A stretch of 64,000 bases of DNA from Comamonadaceae bacterium (GTDB lineage Bacteria; Pseudomonadota; Gammaproteobacteria; Burkholderiales; Burkholderiaceae_C). Under the pieces are notes generated by a model. That model had not been told where the DNA came from. It searched no databases and saw nothing but the letters and a program-made list of their open reading frames with translations. Position numbers and translations under genes: made by a program. Below are positions 8,396 to 16,675 of this stretch, piece by piece. Location: positions 1 to 64,000 of the forward strand of contig CANJQN010000010.1 in the NCBI GenBank assembly GCA_947476465.1, given 5' to 3'. The stretch's first letter is position 1. Every line of letters starts with the position of its first letter.

Positions 8396-9555
8396 GTCAG
8401 CCAGTCATCATCGTGGGGGGTGGCATCGGCGGACTCGCCGCAGCGATCGCAATGGAACGCAAGGGCATCGCGAGCGTTGTGCTCGAGCGTGCGACGCAGT
8501 TCTCCGAGATCGGTGCCGGCATCCAGCTTGGGCCCAACGTATGGAAAATCTTCGAAAGGCTGGGTTTGACCGAGAAGGTTCGCGCCCTGGCGATCTTTCC
8601 GAACCGGCTTGTGATGCGCGATGGAATCACGGCGGAAGAAGTGACTTCGGTGCCCTGCAAGGAACCCATGGTGAACGTGTTCGGGTACGAATACGCGCTC
8701 ATTCACCGGGCTGACATGCACGAAGTCTTGCTGCGTGAATGCCAGGCCTCTTCGGCGGTTACGTTGGTTTCAGGTGCGTCGGTGTGCGGTTTCGAAGAGT
8801 CTGAGGATCAAGTCATTGTCCGAACAGAAGATGATCGGCGTTGGACTGGGTGCGCGCTGATCGGCGCTGACGGCCTCTGGTCCAAGATTCGCGAATCGCT
8901 GATAGGCGATGGCGGGCCGCGTGTATCCGGCCACGTCGCGTATCGGGCGGTTCTTCCCTATGAGCAAGCCCCTGAGTACGCAACTGAGCATGCGATGACG
9001 ATCTACTGCGGGCCGGGCTTTCACCTTGTCCATTACCCGCTACGGGGTGGAAAGCTCCTTAACCTGGTTGCGGTATTTCACAGCAAACGCTTTGACGAAG
9101 GCTGGGACGCGTACGGGGACCCCGCGGAGTTGGCGCAGAAGTTCGCGACTGCACATCCAAATGTCCGAAACCTTCTGGCGAAGATCGATCAGTGGCGGAT
9201 GTGGATCCTCTGTGATCGCGAGCCGGTGGCCGTCTGGGGGAGTGGCCGTGCCACGCTGCTGGGAGACGCAGCACATCCGATGCTCCAGTACTTGGCACAA
9301 GGCGCCTGCATGGCAATCGAGGATGCATGGGTGCTTGCGGAATCCGTTTCCACGCGCGGCGCCAACAGCGTTGCATTGCGCGAGTATGAGAAGCAGCGAT
9401 ATCTTCGGACAGGTCGGTGTCAAATCATGGCACGGGTCTACGGTGACGTCTACCACGCTGAGGGCGTTGCGCGCGAGCTTCGAAACAAGCTCCTGACACA
9501 GCGCACGTCAGAGCAAGCGATTGCCGGATTTGAGTGGCTTTATCGAGGAATCTGA
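8392..9555 (+). CDS. FAD-dependent monooxygenase, 3-hydroxybenzoate 6-hydroxylase-like
   Basis: The 387-residue class A flavoprotein monooxygenase has [17 protein letters not shown] (FAD binding, about residues 8-24), [10 protein letters not shown] (DG motif) and [22 protein letters not shown] near residue 285. The [20 protein letters not shown] region is typical of 3-hydroxybenzoate 6-hydroxylases and salicylate hydroxylases. The reaction would be NAD(P)H- and O2-dependent ring hydroxylation, here probably yielding gentisate because a gentisate dioxygenase follows. It is coupled to the upstream FAH gene by a 4-bp overlap. A related monooxygenase is at 36824-38005. Confidence 0.82.
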   Translation: MSQPVIIVGGGIGGLAAAIAMERKGIASVVLERATQFSEIGAGIQLGPNVWKIFERLGLTEKVRALAIFPNRLVMRDGITAEEVTSVPCKEPMVNVFGYEYALIHRADMHEVLLRECQASSAVTLVSGASVCGFEESEDQVIVRTEDDRRWTGCALIGADGLWSKIRESLIGDGGPRVSGHVAYRAVLPYEQAPEYATEHAMTIYCGPGFHLVHYPLRGGKLLNLVAVFHSKRFDEGWDAYGDPAELAQKFATAHPNVRNLLAKIDQWRMWILCDREPVAVWGSGRATLLGDAAHPMLQYLAQGACMAIEDAWVLAESVSTRGANSVALREYEKQRYLRTGRCQIMARVYGDVYHAEGVARELRNKLLTQRTSEQAIAGFEWLYRGI

Positions 9556-9556
9556 A

Positions 9557-10633
9557 ATGAGCAAGTCACTCGGCACCGTAGCGGATCTTCCTCCAGACTA
9601 TTACGAGTCGCTGCTGCGCCATAACTTGTTGCCGCTCTGGCCATCGTTGCGCGCTGTACTGCCGTACGGGCGCCCAGCGAGAAAGACGCGCCCCGTCATG
9701 TGGCGATACGCCGACGTGCGACCGAACCTGCTGCGCGCCGGTGAGCTCACGCCGATCGAAAAGGCTGAACGCCGCGTGCTGGTTCTATGCAATCCAGGCT
9801 TCGGTCTGGAGAACATGCAGGCAACGCCATCGATATACATTGGCATGCAACTTATCCTGCCAAATGAGGTGGCAGCCTCACATCGTCACACGCCTTCCGC
9901 GATCCGCCTGGTGATCGAAGGTGAGGGGGCCTACACGATAGTAAGTGGCGAGAAGCTTCCTATGGAGCAGGGCGACCTGATCCTGACCCCGCCAGGCTTA
10001 TGGCATGAGCATGGCCATAGCGGCCACGATCCAGTGATATGGCTCGATGCCCTTGATCTGCCGCTGATCTACGGGTTGGACATCTCGCACGCGCAGGAGG
10101 GCGTGAGCCAACAGATCACCGACGAGCACAATTTGTCGGCAGCGCGGTACTCCCAGGGGGGAATCGTGCCCTACGCTTCGCTCCACAGCAGGACTACCCA
10201 GTTTCCGCTGCTGCGATACCCGTGGCGCAGCGTCAAGAGATCGCTCTTGGAACTGGAGCCGATCACGCCTGCTGGCGAGCCGATTCACGTGGCATACATC
10301 AACCCGCAGTCCGGGGCCGAATGCCTGGCTTCAATGGGGTTTTCAGCCTTGATGCTCCGGCCGGGCGAGACGATCAAGATGCATCGAAGATCCGCTTCTG
10401 CCGTCTTTCATGCCGTCGAGGGCGGTGGAACGGCACTTGTCGACGGAGAGTCAATGGCATTCGACGTGGCGGACACCTTTGCTGTTCCTACCTATGCACA
10501 AGTCCAGATCGAGAACCAGTCGAGCACCAGGCCAGCGTTTCTGTTTGTGATTGATGATGCACCGCTGCAAAGGAAACTGGGGCTGTATACGGTACTTGGA
10601 GATGGCTCAGAGGTGGCAGGGGCGACTTGGTAG
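9557..10633 (+). CDS. Gentisate 1,2-dioxygenase
   Basis: The 358-residue product is a bicupin. The N-terminal cupin shows the metal-binding [20 protein letters not shown] and [12 protein letters not shown]; a second cupin-like half lies at about residues 240-350. The [15 protein letters not shown] start and [11 protein letters not shown] are characteristic of gentisate dioxygenases, which open gentisate to maleylpyruvate with O2 and Fe(II). ATG 9557 follows GAGGAA and sits just after the monooxygenase stop. It is the last gene of the left half-cluster and is convergent with the LysR gene. Confidence 0.85.
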   Translation: MSKSLGTVADLPPDYYESLLRHNLLPLWPSLRAVLPYGRPARKTRPVMWRYADVRPNLLRAGELTPIEKAERRVLVLCNPGFGLENMQATPSIYIGMQLILPNEVAASHRHTPSAIRLVIEGEGAYTIVSGEKLPMEQGDLILTPPGLWHEHGHSGHDPVIWLDALDLPLIYGLDISHAQEGVSQQITDEHNLSAARYSQGGIVPYASLHSRTTQFPLLRYPWRSVKRSLLELEPITPAGEPIHVAYINPQSGAECLASMGFSALMLRPGETIKMHRRSASAVFHAVEGGGTALVDGESMAFDVADTFAVPTYAQVQIENQSSTRPAFLFVIDDAPLQRKLGLYTVLGDGSEVAGATW

Positions 10634-10714
10634 CGGCACTTCGAGCTAGTTGCTCCCTGAAACTCGTGAGACCCATCAATTCGAAGAAGTAAATCTCCGT
10701 CGCAGGGTGCGCCA

Positions 10715-11632
10715 TCAAAGCTCCGATGCGCGAGGTTCGGCAAATAGTTCCACCATAAGCTCACGAAACCACCGATTCGCGGCGTCCTGGTTGTAGCGTT
10801 CATGCCAGTACTGCTTTATTGAGTAGGTGGGAACTTTGAACGGAGCCGATATCACCTGAAGATTTCCATTTTTAGCCAGAATGGATCCGAGGTGAACCGG
10901 CACCATGGCCAACAGGTCAGTATTTTCCACGATCTGCGCCAGCCCGACGAACGACGGTACGCGAAGAACAATGTTGCGCTGGACGCCTGCGCGTTGCATC
11001 TCCAATTCGATGACTCTATGAGCCGTCCAGCGACTGACCACTTCGATATGTCGCTCGGCCAGAAATTCCGCTTTCGACAGTTTCTGGCCTATTCTGGGAT
11101 GTTTCTTTGCCGCGATGCATACATAGTGTTCTTTGTACAGATGCTGCTGGTAGAAGCCACTTTGCATCTCAGCCGTGAATGCTATGGCCAAGTCGCAATT
11201 ACCCGATTCGAGGTGGCGCGGCGTATCTCGATCTAGGCTCATCATTTCGAGAACCACGTCGGGTGCCACCAACTGAAGCGAGTTCAGTACCTTGGGAAGA
11301 ATGACGATCTGGCCAATGTCGGTCATGGCAATGCGGAAGACCCTCACCGAGCGGGTGGGTTCGAAGCCCGCTGCCGGAGTCAATGCGCTCTGCAAGATCT
11401 GCAGGGCCTGGCGGATCGACGGCAGCAGCGCTTCAGATTTCGGCGTCGGTTGCATCCCTGTGGACGTCCGCACGAACAAGGGGTCGCCAAAGTGCTTTCG
11501 CAAGCGCCCGAGCCGGATGCTCACGGAGGGTTGACTCAATTGCACCAAACTTGCTACTTGAGAAATACTTCTGGTTCTATAAATCTCATCAAAAATCCTG
11601 AAGTCACGCAGGTCTGGCTCTTCCTGACTCAT
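10715..11632 (-). CDS. LysR-family regulator of the NahR/NodD type
   Basis: The 305-residue product has an N-terminal winged HTH (DLRDFRIFDEIYRTRSISQVASLVQLSQPSVSIRLGRLRKHFGDPLFVRT, split here as one domain of about residues 8-60) followed by TGMQPTPKSEAL, the signature of the NahR/DntR/NodD subclass, and an effector-binding domain. The subclass often senses aromatic acids. It sits between the two half-clusters, convergent with the gentisate dioxygenase gene and divergent from the Bug gene at 11872. Start at 11632 was chosen because GGGGAA lies just upstream; Met codons at 11644 and 11686 are in-frame alternatives. Inferred to control both halves. Confidence 0.82.
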   Translation of the reverse strand: MSQEEPDLRDFRIFDEIYRTRSISQVASLVQLSQPSVSIRLGRLRKHFGDPLFVRTSTGMQPTPKSEALLPSIRQALQILQSALTPAAGFEPTRSVRVFRIAMTDIGQIVILPKVLNSLQLVAPDVVLEMMSLDRDTPRHLESGNCDLAIAFTAEMQSGFYQQHLYKEHYVCIAAKKHPRIGQKLSKAEFLAERHIEVVSRWTAHRVIELEMQRAGVQRNIVLRVPSFVGLAQIVENTDLLAMVPVHLGSILAKNGNLQVISAPFKVPTYSIKQYWHERYNQDAANRWFRELMVELFAEPRASEL

Positions 11633-11651
11633 TCTTTTCCCCATTGTCTTT

Positions 11652-11670
11652 GACAATATTCGAAATTGTC
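11652..11670. promoter_or_regulatory. Dyad GACAAT-N7-ATTGTC, candidate LysR site
   Basis: A 6-bp inverted repeat with a 7-bp centre lies about 20 bp upstream of the chosen LysR start, in the divergent promoter region. Its position fits autoregulation of the LysR gene. Assignment by symmetry only. Confidence 0.4.
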
Positions 11671-11685
11671 TATTATCGATTGGCA

Positions 11686-11710
11686 TGACTATTGTGAACT
11701 GCTATAGTCA
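11686..11710. promoter_or_regulatory. Dyad TGACTAT-N11-ATAGTCA, candidate LysR activation site
   Basis: Perfect 7-bp arms separated by 11 bp, in the LysR-Bug divergent region. This has the T-N11-A architecture described for LysR regulators and lies between the two genes, so it is the best candidate for the inducer-responsive site. The leader to the Bug start at 11872 is about 160 bp. Confidence 0.5.
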
Positions 11711-11766
11711 ACTTCGCAATGACCATGTGCGAGCCCAGATGGCCGCCGACGTGTCGTCGTGTCGAA

Positions 11767-11790
11767 GCGAAAAGCGAAAAGCGAAAAGCG
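11767..11790 (+). repeat. 7-bp tandem repeat (GCGAAAA x3)
   Basis: Three perfect tandem copies of GCGAAAA followed by GCG in the leader between the candidate operator and the Bug gene at 11872. Non-coding; function unknown. Confidence 0.75.
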
Positions 11791-11871
11791 CTAGCAAGCG
11801 TCGGACGGCGTCGGTTCCTGTCTGGAGCTTGAGGATTTCATGGCCGGCCGTCACCCTGAAGGAGTCGCTTC

Positions 11872-12840
11872 GTGAAACCCAAATTCTTGCAGTTCCTTGG
11901 CCGGTTCGCATTGTTCTCGGTTCTTGGCATGTCATCCGCAATGGCGCAGTACCCTGAGCGGCAGATCCGGTTTGTCGTACCCTATTCCGCGGGTGGGGGA
12001 ACCGACATCGTGGCCCGCCTTGTTGCTCAGCGACTCAGTGATGTCTTGAGGCAGCCCGTGGTCGTCGAGAATCGAGCTGGCGGCGACGGCATGTTAGGAA
12101 TTGAGACGGTCGTCGCGGCACGGCCCGACGGCTACACCGTTCTGATCACCACCGCAGCCGCCGCCATCAACCCCAGCATTCATCGGAAGGCGCGGTACGA
12201 CCCGATCAAGGATCTCGTGCCGGTGGCGCAACTCGTGTCACTGCCGTTTGTCATTGTTGCAAATCCCAAGCTTCCTGTTCAGTCTTTGGGCGACTTGGTG
12301 GCGTTGGCCAAGCGTGAGGGCAAGGGCTTCAATATGGCAACCGGTGGAACCACCACCACGTTGGCGGCCGAAGTACTGCGCCTTGAGACTGGGTTGGGCT
12401 TCACGCTGATTCCCTACAAGGGCAGTGCCCCTGCGGTGTTGTCGGTGATGTCGGGCGAAACCAGCGCCTATGTCTGTGATATCCCATCCGCCGCAGGACA
12501 AATTGCCAATGGCACGCTGAAGGCTGTGGCGATCACAGGAGAAAAGCGCTTGCCCTCCATGCCTAACGTGCCCACCGCCAAGGAAGCCGGCTTGACCAAC
12601 TTTGCGGTCAGTTCATGGTTCGCTGCATTCTTGCCAGGTGGAACGCCCCCCGAGATCGCTGAACGTCTCAATGCTGCGATGAGTCGGATTGTTCAAGAGC
12701 CGGAAGTGGCCGCCCGTATTTCGTCCTTGGGGGCATTCCCGGTGTCAAGTAGTGTCAACGAGTTCACCAGCTTCTTCCGAAACGAGGTCGCGAGGTGGCG
12801 TGATGTTGTGCAGCGGTCGGGCATGCCGGTAGCAGAGTGA
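11872..12840 (+). CDS. Bug-family (TctC-like) periplasmic solute-binding protein
   Basis: The 322-residue product starts with GTG, preceded by GAAGGAG. It has a signal peptide ending at SSAMAQ, then the Bug signature FVVPYSAGGGTDIVARLV and VENRAGGDGMLGIETV, and ends with the family's FRNEVARWRDVV helix. It is the first gene of the right half-cluster and divergent from the LysR gene, a common position for the receptor of the induced substrate. The leader before it is about 160 bp with no recognisable gene. As for the other two Bug genes, no membrane partner is nearby. Confidence 0.88.
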   Translation: MKPKFLQFLGRFALFSVLGMSSAMAQYPERQIRFVVPYSAGGGTDIVARLVAQRLSDVLRQPVVVENRAGGDGMLGIETVVAARPDGYTVLITTAAAAINPSIHRKARYDPIKDLVPVAQLVSLPFVIVANPKLPVQSLGDLVALAKREGKGFNMATGGTTTTLAAEVLRLETGLGFTLIPYKGSAPAVLSVMSGETSAYVCDIPSAAGQIANGTLKAVAITGEKRLPSMPNVPTAKEAGLTNFAVSSWFAAFLPGGTPPEIAERLNAAMSRIVQEPEVAARISSLGAFPVSSSVNEFTSFFRNEVARWRDVVQRSGMPVAE

Positions 12841-12861
12841 AGTTGGTTTGGAGAAGTCGAA

Positions 12862-14988
12862 TTGCGAGACATACCATCAGATCGCATCTGGCGAATGCTT
12901 CAGCCGAAGTCCATCGCCATCATCGGCGCAACCGAGCGGCCGGGCCTGGCGAGCAATTTGCTCAAGGCATGTCGCAATGTCGGATTTATTGGGGCAATAT
13001 ATCCTGTCAATCCGAAGTACAAGGAAGTTTCCGGCCTGCGCTGCTATCCGCGCATTGAAGATGTACCAGGCCCTGTGGACGTGGCCGCAATTGCGGTTTC
13101 TTCGCGGCTCGTGATCCCTGCGGTTGAGTCATGTGGTGCGCACAACGTGGGTGGTGTCGTGGTCATGTCAGGCGGATTCGGAGAGGGTGAAGGGGAGGGG
13201 CAGGATCAGTTCCTGGCATTGCGCCAAGCAGCGGAACGTCACGGCATTCCTCTGCTGGGTCCCAATTGCATAGGCTATGCGAATCTTCCGGCCAATGCTG
13301 CGGTCTGGGGTGGCAGTACCCTCGGGACCGCCAAACCGGGTCATGTGAGTCTGGTGACGCAGAGCGGCTCGCCAGCGATCGCGGTGGCGGCGCATCGTTT
13401 TGGCATCGGGTGCCGGGTGCTTATCAACACTGGGAATGAGGCCGGGTTGGACATCGCGACATTGGTGGATTTGTTGGTGAGCGATGAAGCGACCCATACC
13501 ATCGCGGTGTACCTCGAAGAGTTGAAGCATCCGGATCTGTTCCTGCGGGCTGCCGCGAACGCGGAGCGTGCCGGCAAGCCCATCATCGTCTTCAAGGGTG
13601 GCTCCACCGAGCAAGGCAGTGCCGCTGCCGCCGCACATACCGCTTCATTGGCAGGCGATCCTCAGATTTATGCGGCCATCTTCGAGCAGGCCGGCGTAGT
13701 TCAGGTTCACGACTTTGACGAATTTCTTGAAACGGTCTACTTGTTTTCGAGCTGCACGCTGCCAAAGGGGAACCGCATTGGCGTGATTACAGGGTCGGGC
13801 GGCTTGAAGGTCATGGCATCCGATGCGTTTGACACGATGGACTTGGTGGTGCCAGAGCTCAGCGAGATGGATCAAGGAAAGCTGCGACACCTGCTGCCGA
13901 CCACAATTCAAGTCAGCAACCCACTTGATTTGACGGCTGAAGGGCTGGCGAGTGCGTCCATCCAGACGGGTTGCGTGGACATCATGGCACGGTCGGACAG
14001 CATTGACCTGCTGTGCATTCACCCGCTTGTTCCTCATGCAGGCTTGAGTCATGCCAGTGCTTTGGCGAGCAAGGCAACGGACAAGCCGATCGTGTTTGTC
14101 ATGTCGAATGCATCGCAACCGGCCAAGCCCGACATAGAACGCATCCTGCACGAGGCGGGTATTCCGCAGGTGCACGGTACTCTGATGGGGTTCCGCGCGG
14201 TGTCGCACTTGGCAACGTACACAGGAAGGCGGGCAGACCGGCAAGCGGCCCAGTCAACGCACAGGCGTGTTGTCAATGAGGATCGGGCAAGGGCAAGACT
14301 CACGCAGCTGAAGTTGGTGTTGGATGAAAAAGGTGCCGGTGCTCTCTCTGAGATGGAGTCCAAGCAGCTGCTGCAGGCATATGACATTCCCGTAACGAAA
14401 GAGCGGCTTGCCAAATCGAGTGTGGAGGCCATAGAGCACGCGCGAAGTCTGGGCTTCCCGGTGGTCATGAAGATCGCTTCAGCAGAGATCGTGCACAAGA
14501 CGGAGATCGGTGGTGTCTTGGTCAATGTGCGCTCGGGTGATGAGGTCGCACAAGGCTACGATGCGTTGATGGCCCGCGCCAGGAGCGCCTTTCCACAGGC
14601 CCGCATCGACGGTGTGCTTGTGCAGGAAATGGTGCAAGGTGGAGTTGAAACGATTCTCGGAGTGAGCAATGACCCGCGTTTGGGCCCGATGATCCTGGTT
14701 GGGCTTGGGGGCATTTATGTCGAAATTCTCAAGGACTGCGTATTTCGAAGAGCACCCTTGACCGCGCGTGATCCGGAACAGATGGTGCGTCGATTGAGGG
14801 CGTTTCCTATTCTCGCTGGGGCGCGCGGCCGCCCGGCCGTCAATTTCGAGGTGCTCTACAACGCGCTGTTGTCGCTGTCTGACCTCGCGATCGACCTTGG
14901 TCCGCGGTTGGGTCAGATCGATATCAATCCGTTTGTCGTCAGTCACGAGGGCGGTATGGCTCTCGACGCTGTTATTACCCTAGCCTAG
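12862..14988 (+). CDS. NDP-forming acyl-CoA synthetase (acetate--CoA ligase family, fused subunits)
   Basis: The 708-residue product fuses the usual modules: a CoA-binding Rossmann domain (residues about 8-135, with SIAIIGATERPG), the succinyl-CoA-synthetase-like ligase domains (VTQSGSPAIAV near 165, and AHTASLAGD with His259 as the probable phosphohistidine), and an ATP-grasp domain (about 490-708, with VVMKIASAEIVHKTEIGGV and QIDINPFVV). The enzyme would activate a carboxylic acid to its CoA thioester with ADP as product. It starts with TTG about 20 bp after the Bug gene. An ADP-forming ligase is unusual in an aromatic-degradation cluster, where AMP-forming ligases dominate. Confidence 0.85.
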   Translation: MRDIPSDRIWRMLQPKSIAIIGATERPGLASNLLKACRNVGFIGAIYPVNPKYKEVSGLRCYPRIEDVPGPVDVAAIAVSSRLVIPAVESCGAHNVGGVVVMSGGFGEGEGEGQDQFLALRQAAERHGIPLLGPNCIGYANLPANAAVWGGSTLGTAKPGHVSLVTQSGSPAIAVAAHRFGIGCRVLINTGNEAGLDIATLVDLLVSDEATHTIAVYLEELKHPDLFLRAAANAERAGKPIIVFKGGSTEQGSAAAAAHTASLAGDPQIYAAIFEQAGVVQVHDFDEFLETVYLFSSCTLPKGNRIGVITGSGGLKVMASDAFDTMDLVVPELSEMDQGKLRHLLPTTIQVSNPLDLTAEGLASASIQTGCVDIMARSDSIDLLCIHPLVPHAGLSHASALASKATDKPIVFVMSNASQPAKPDIERILHEAGIPQVHGTLMGFRAVSHLATYTGRRADRQAAQSTHRRVVNEDRARARLTQLKLVLDEKGAGALSEMESKQLLQAYDIPVTKERLAKSSVEAIEHARSLGFPVVMKIASAEIVHKTEIGGVLVNVRSGDEVAQGYDALMARARSAFPQARIDGVLVQEMVQGGVETILGVSNDPRLGPMILVGLGGIYVEILKDCVFRRAPLTARDPEQMVRRLRAFPILAGARGRPAVNFEVLYNALLSLSDLAIDLGPRLGQIDINPFVVSHEGGMALDAVITLA

Positions 14989-15002
14989 CCCGGAGAATTG
15001 CT

Positions 15003-15425
15003 TTGGCCAACTACATTCCAGATTCCTCAAGTGCCACCAAACCGTTGCCGGAGATCAGTGAGGAAGCCCTGCCTTTCTGGCAGGGGGCGCTTGATCATCG
15101 ACTGATGATGCAACGATGCAGCCAATGCGGGAAGTATCAGTGGTTCCCTACGGCGATGTGTCGATTTTGTCAGTCTGACCGTATGGCATGGGAGGAGGCG
15201 GATGGTGATGGCGTTGTCTATTCGTACACGGTCACGCACCGCGGCTCCGTTGCAGCATTCAAGACACCCTATGTGATCGCCATCGTTGAACTCCCCAATG
15301 GCGTTCGTTTGATGAGCAACATCGTGGAGTGTTCACCTGACGCGGTGAAAGTTGGGATGCCGGTCAAGGTGTGCTTCGAGGACTGGACGCCCGAAGTGTC
15401 CATCATGCAGTTCCGGCCGGCTTGA
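15003..15425 (+). CDS. DUF35 zinc-ribbon/OB-fold protein
   Basis: The 140-residue product carries four zinc-ribbon cysteines, Cys39, Cys42, Cys53 and Cys56 (CSQCG ... CRFC), then an OB fold ending in VSIMQFRPA. GGAG 7 bp upstream supports the TTG start. It is paralogous to the protein at 4532-4951 and again sits beside a thiolase-fold gene, but here it precedes it. Inferred to be the second subunit of that enzyme, supplying CoA-ester binding. Confidence 0.82.
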   Translation: MANYIPDSSSATKPLPEISEEALPFWQGALDHRLMMQRCSQCGKYQWFPTAMCRFCQSDRMAWEEADGDGVVYSYTVTHRGSVAAFKTPYVIAIVELPNGVRLMSNIVECSPDAVKVGMPVKVCFEDWTPEVSIMQFRPA

Positions 15426-15461
15426 GCCGACTTCATATTCACTGAATTCACAAGAGTCGCG

Positions 15462-16649
15462 ATGAAATCACTAGCTTCAATTATTGGTGTCGGCGAGTCA
15501 GAGATTGGCAGCGTTCCTGGGAAGAACAACATCCAGTTGTGCGCGGAAGCCGCGGTTGCAGCCCTGAAGGATGCGGGTCTGAATAAGTCAGACATTGACG
15601 GCGTACTGGTCAACGACTCGTACGTTGAATCCCATGCTCGCAGGGTGCTGCAGTTCGCGGAGTACTTTGGCATTCCGGTTCCCCAGCTTAAGTTTGTGGA
15701 CAACGTCCATCTCGGTGCGGTGGCGGTTTCTGGCCTCATGGTTCATCTGGCGTCCATGCTTGTGCAGGTGGGGATGTGTTCAAACGTTCTTGTTGTCGGA
15801 GGAGACAACTTGCTGACCGGTCGAGGTGGACGCAGGAACGCCATTACACGGATGGCCATGAATCGCCAGGCTCAGTTTGAAAACCAGTACGGTCCAACGA
15901 CCATCACGCAGTTTGCACTCGTGGCTCAGCGGCATATGTACGAGTATGGAACCACCTCCGAGCAATTGGCTGCCGTTGCGGTCGCTCTTCGAAAGCATGC
16001 CAGTTTGCATCCCAAGGCTCAGATGCGCAGTCTCATCACGGTCGAGGACGTTCTTTCATCTCGGATGATCTCGAGTCCGCTGCATTTGCTGGACTGCAGC
16101 ATGATCTCGGACAGCGCTTGGGCGCTCGTGGTCAGTCGTGCTCAAACGGCCGAGGTCGCGGGGCACAAGCCGGTTCAGGTGTTGGGCTATGGCGAGGGCT
16201 TCAGTGACGGCAAGGGCTACGTGACAGACACCGTCAGCACGGTCGCGAGCCTGACTGATTTTGGTGGAATTGCACAGGCATCGCGTCGGGCCATGGAGAT
16301 GGCTGACGTTACCCACAAGGATATTGATGTGCTCTTTTGCTACGACCCCTTCACCATTTGGCCCATCGTGAATATTGAGGAGATCGGCTTTTGCAAGAAG
16401 GGTGAAGGGGGTGCATTCGTTCAGGGCGGGCGCATCGAGCTTGGCGGAGAGTTGCCGCTCAATCCCCATGGCGGCTTGCATTCCTATTGCCACTCCGGAG
16501 TGGCTGGCGGCGGGCACATGTTTGTCGAGGCCGCCCTTCAGTTGCGCGGCCAAGGTGCCGAGCGCCAGGTGAAAGATGCGCAGGTGGCGCTGGTGCAAGG
16601 TTACGGGAGCCAGGTAGGCATGTTTCCCTGCACTGTTCTCGGGTCGTGA
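15462..16649 (+). CDS. Thiolase-fold protein (SCP-x/Ltp2-like), second paralogue
   Basis: The 395-residue product shares the layout of the protein at 3334: N-terminal SIIGVGESEIGSVPGK, central LRKHASLHPKAQMRSLITVEDVL, and C-terminal PHGGLHSYCHSG. By-eye alignment puts an alanine within HLGAVAVSG at the nucleophilic-cysteine position, and the terminal CxG is QGYGS, so both canonical thiolase cysteines are missing. This favours a retro-aldol or other non-thiolytic C-C reaction, with the DUF35 protein upstream as partner. The flavoprotein gene begins at or just after its stop. Confidence 0.75.
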   Translation: MKSLASIIGVGESEIGSVPGKNNIQLCAEAAVAALKDAGLNKSDIDGVLVNDSYVESHARRVLQFAEYFGIPVPQLKFVDNVHLGAVAVSGLMVHLASMLVQVGMCSNVLVVGGDNLLTGRGGRRNAITRMAMNRQAQFENQYGPTTITQFALVAQRHMYEYGTTSEQLAAVAVALRKHASLHPKAQMRSLITVEDVLSSRMISSPLHLLDCSMISDSAWALVVSRAQTAEVAGHKPVQVLGYGEGFSDGKGYVTDTVSTVASLTDFGGIAQASRRAMEMADVTHKDIDVLFCYDPFTIWPIVNIEEIGFCKKGEGGAFVQGGRIELGGELPLNPHGGLHSYCHSGVAGGGHMFVEAALQLRGQGAERQVKDAQVALVQGYGSQVGMFPCTVLGS

Positions 16650-16675
16650 GTCGAACCGTCACACAGGACAGACAA

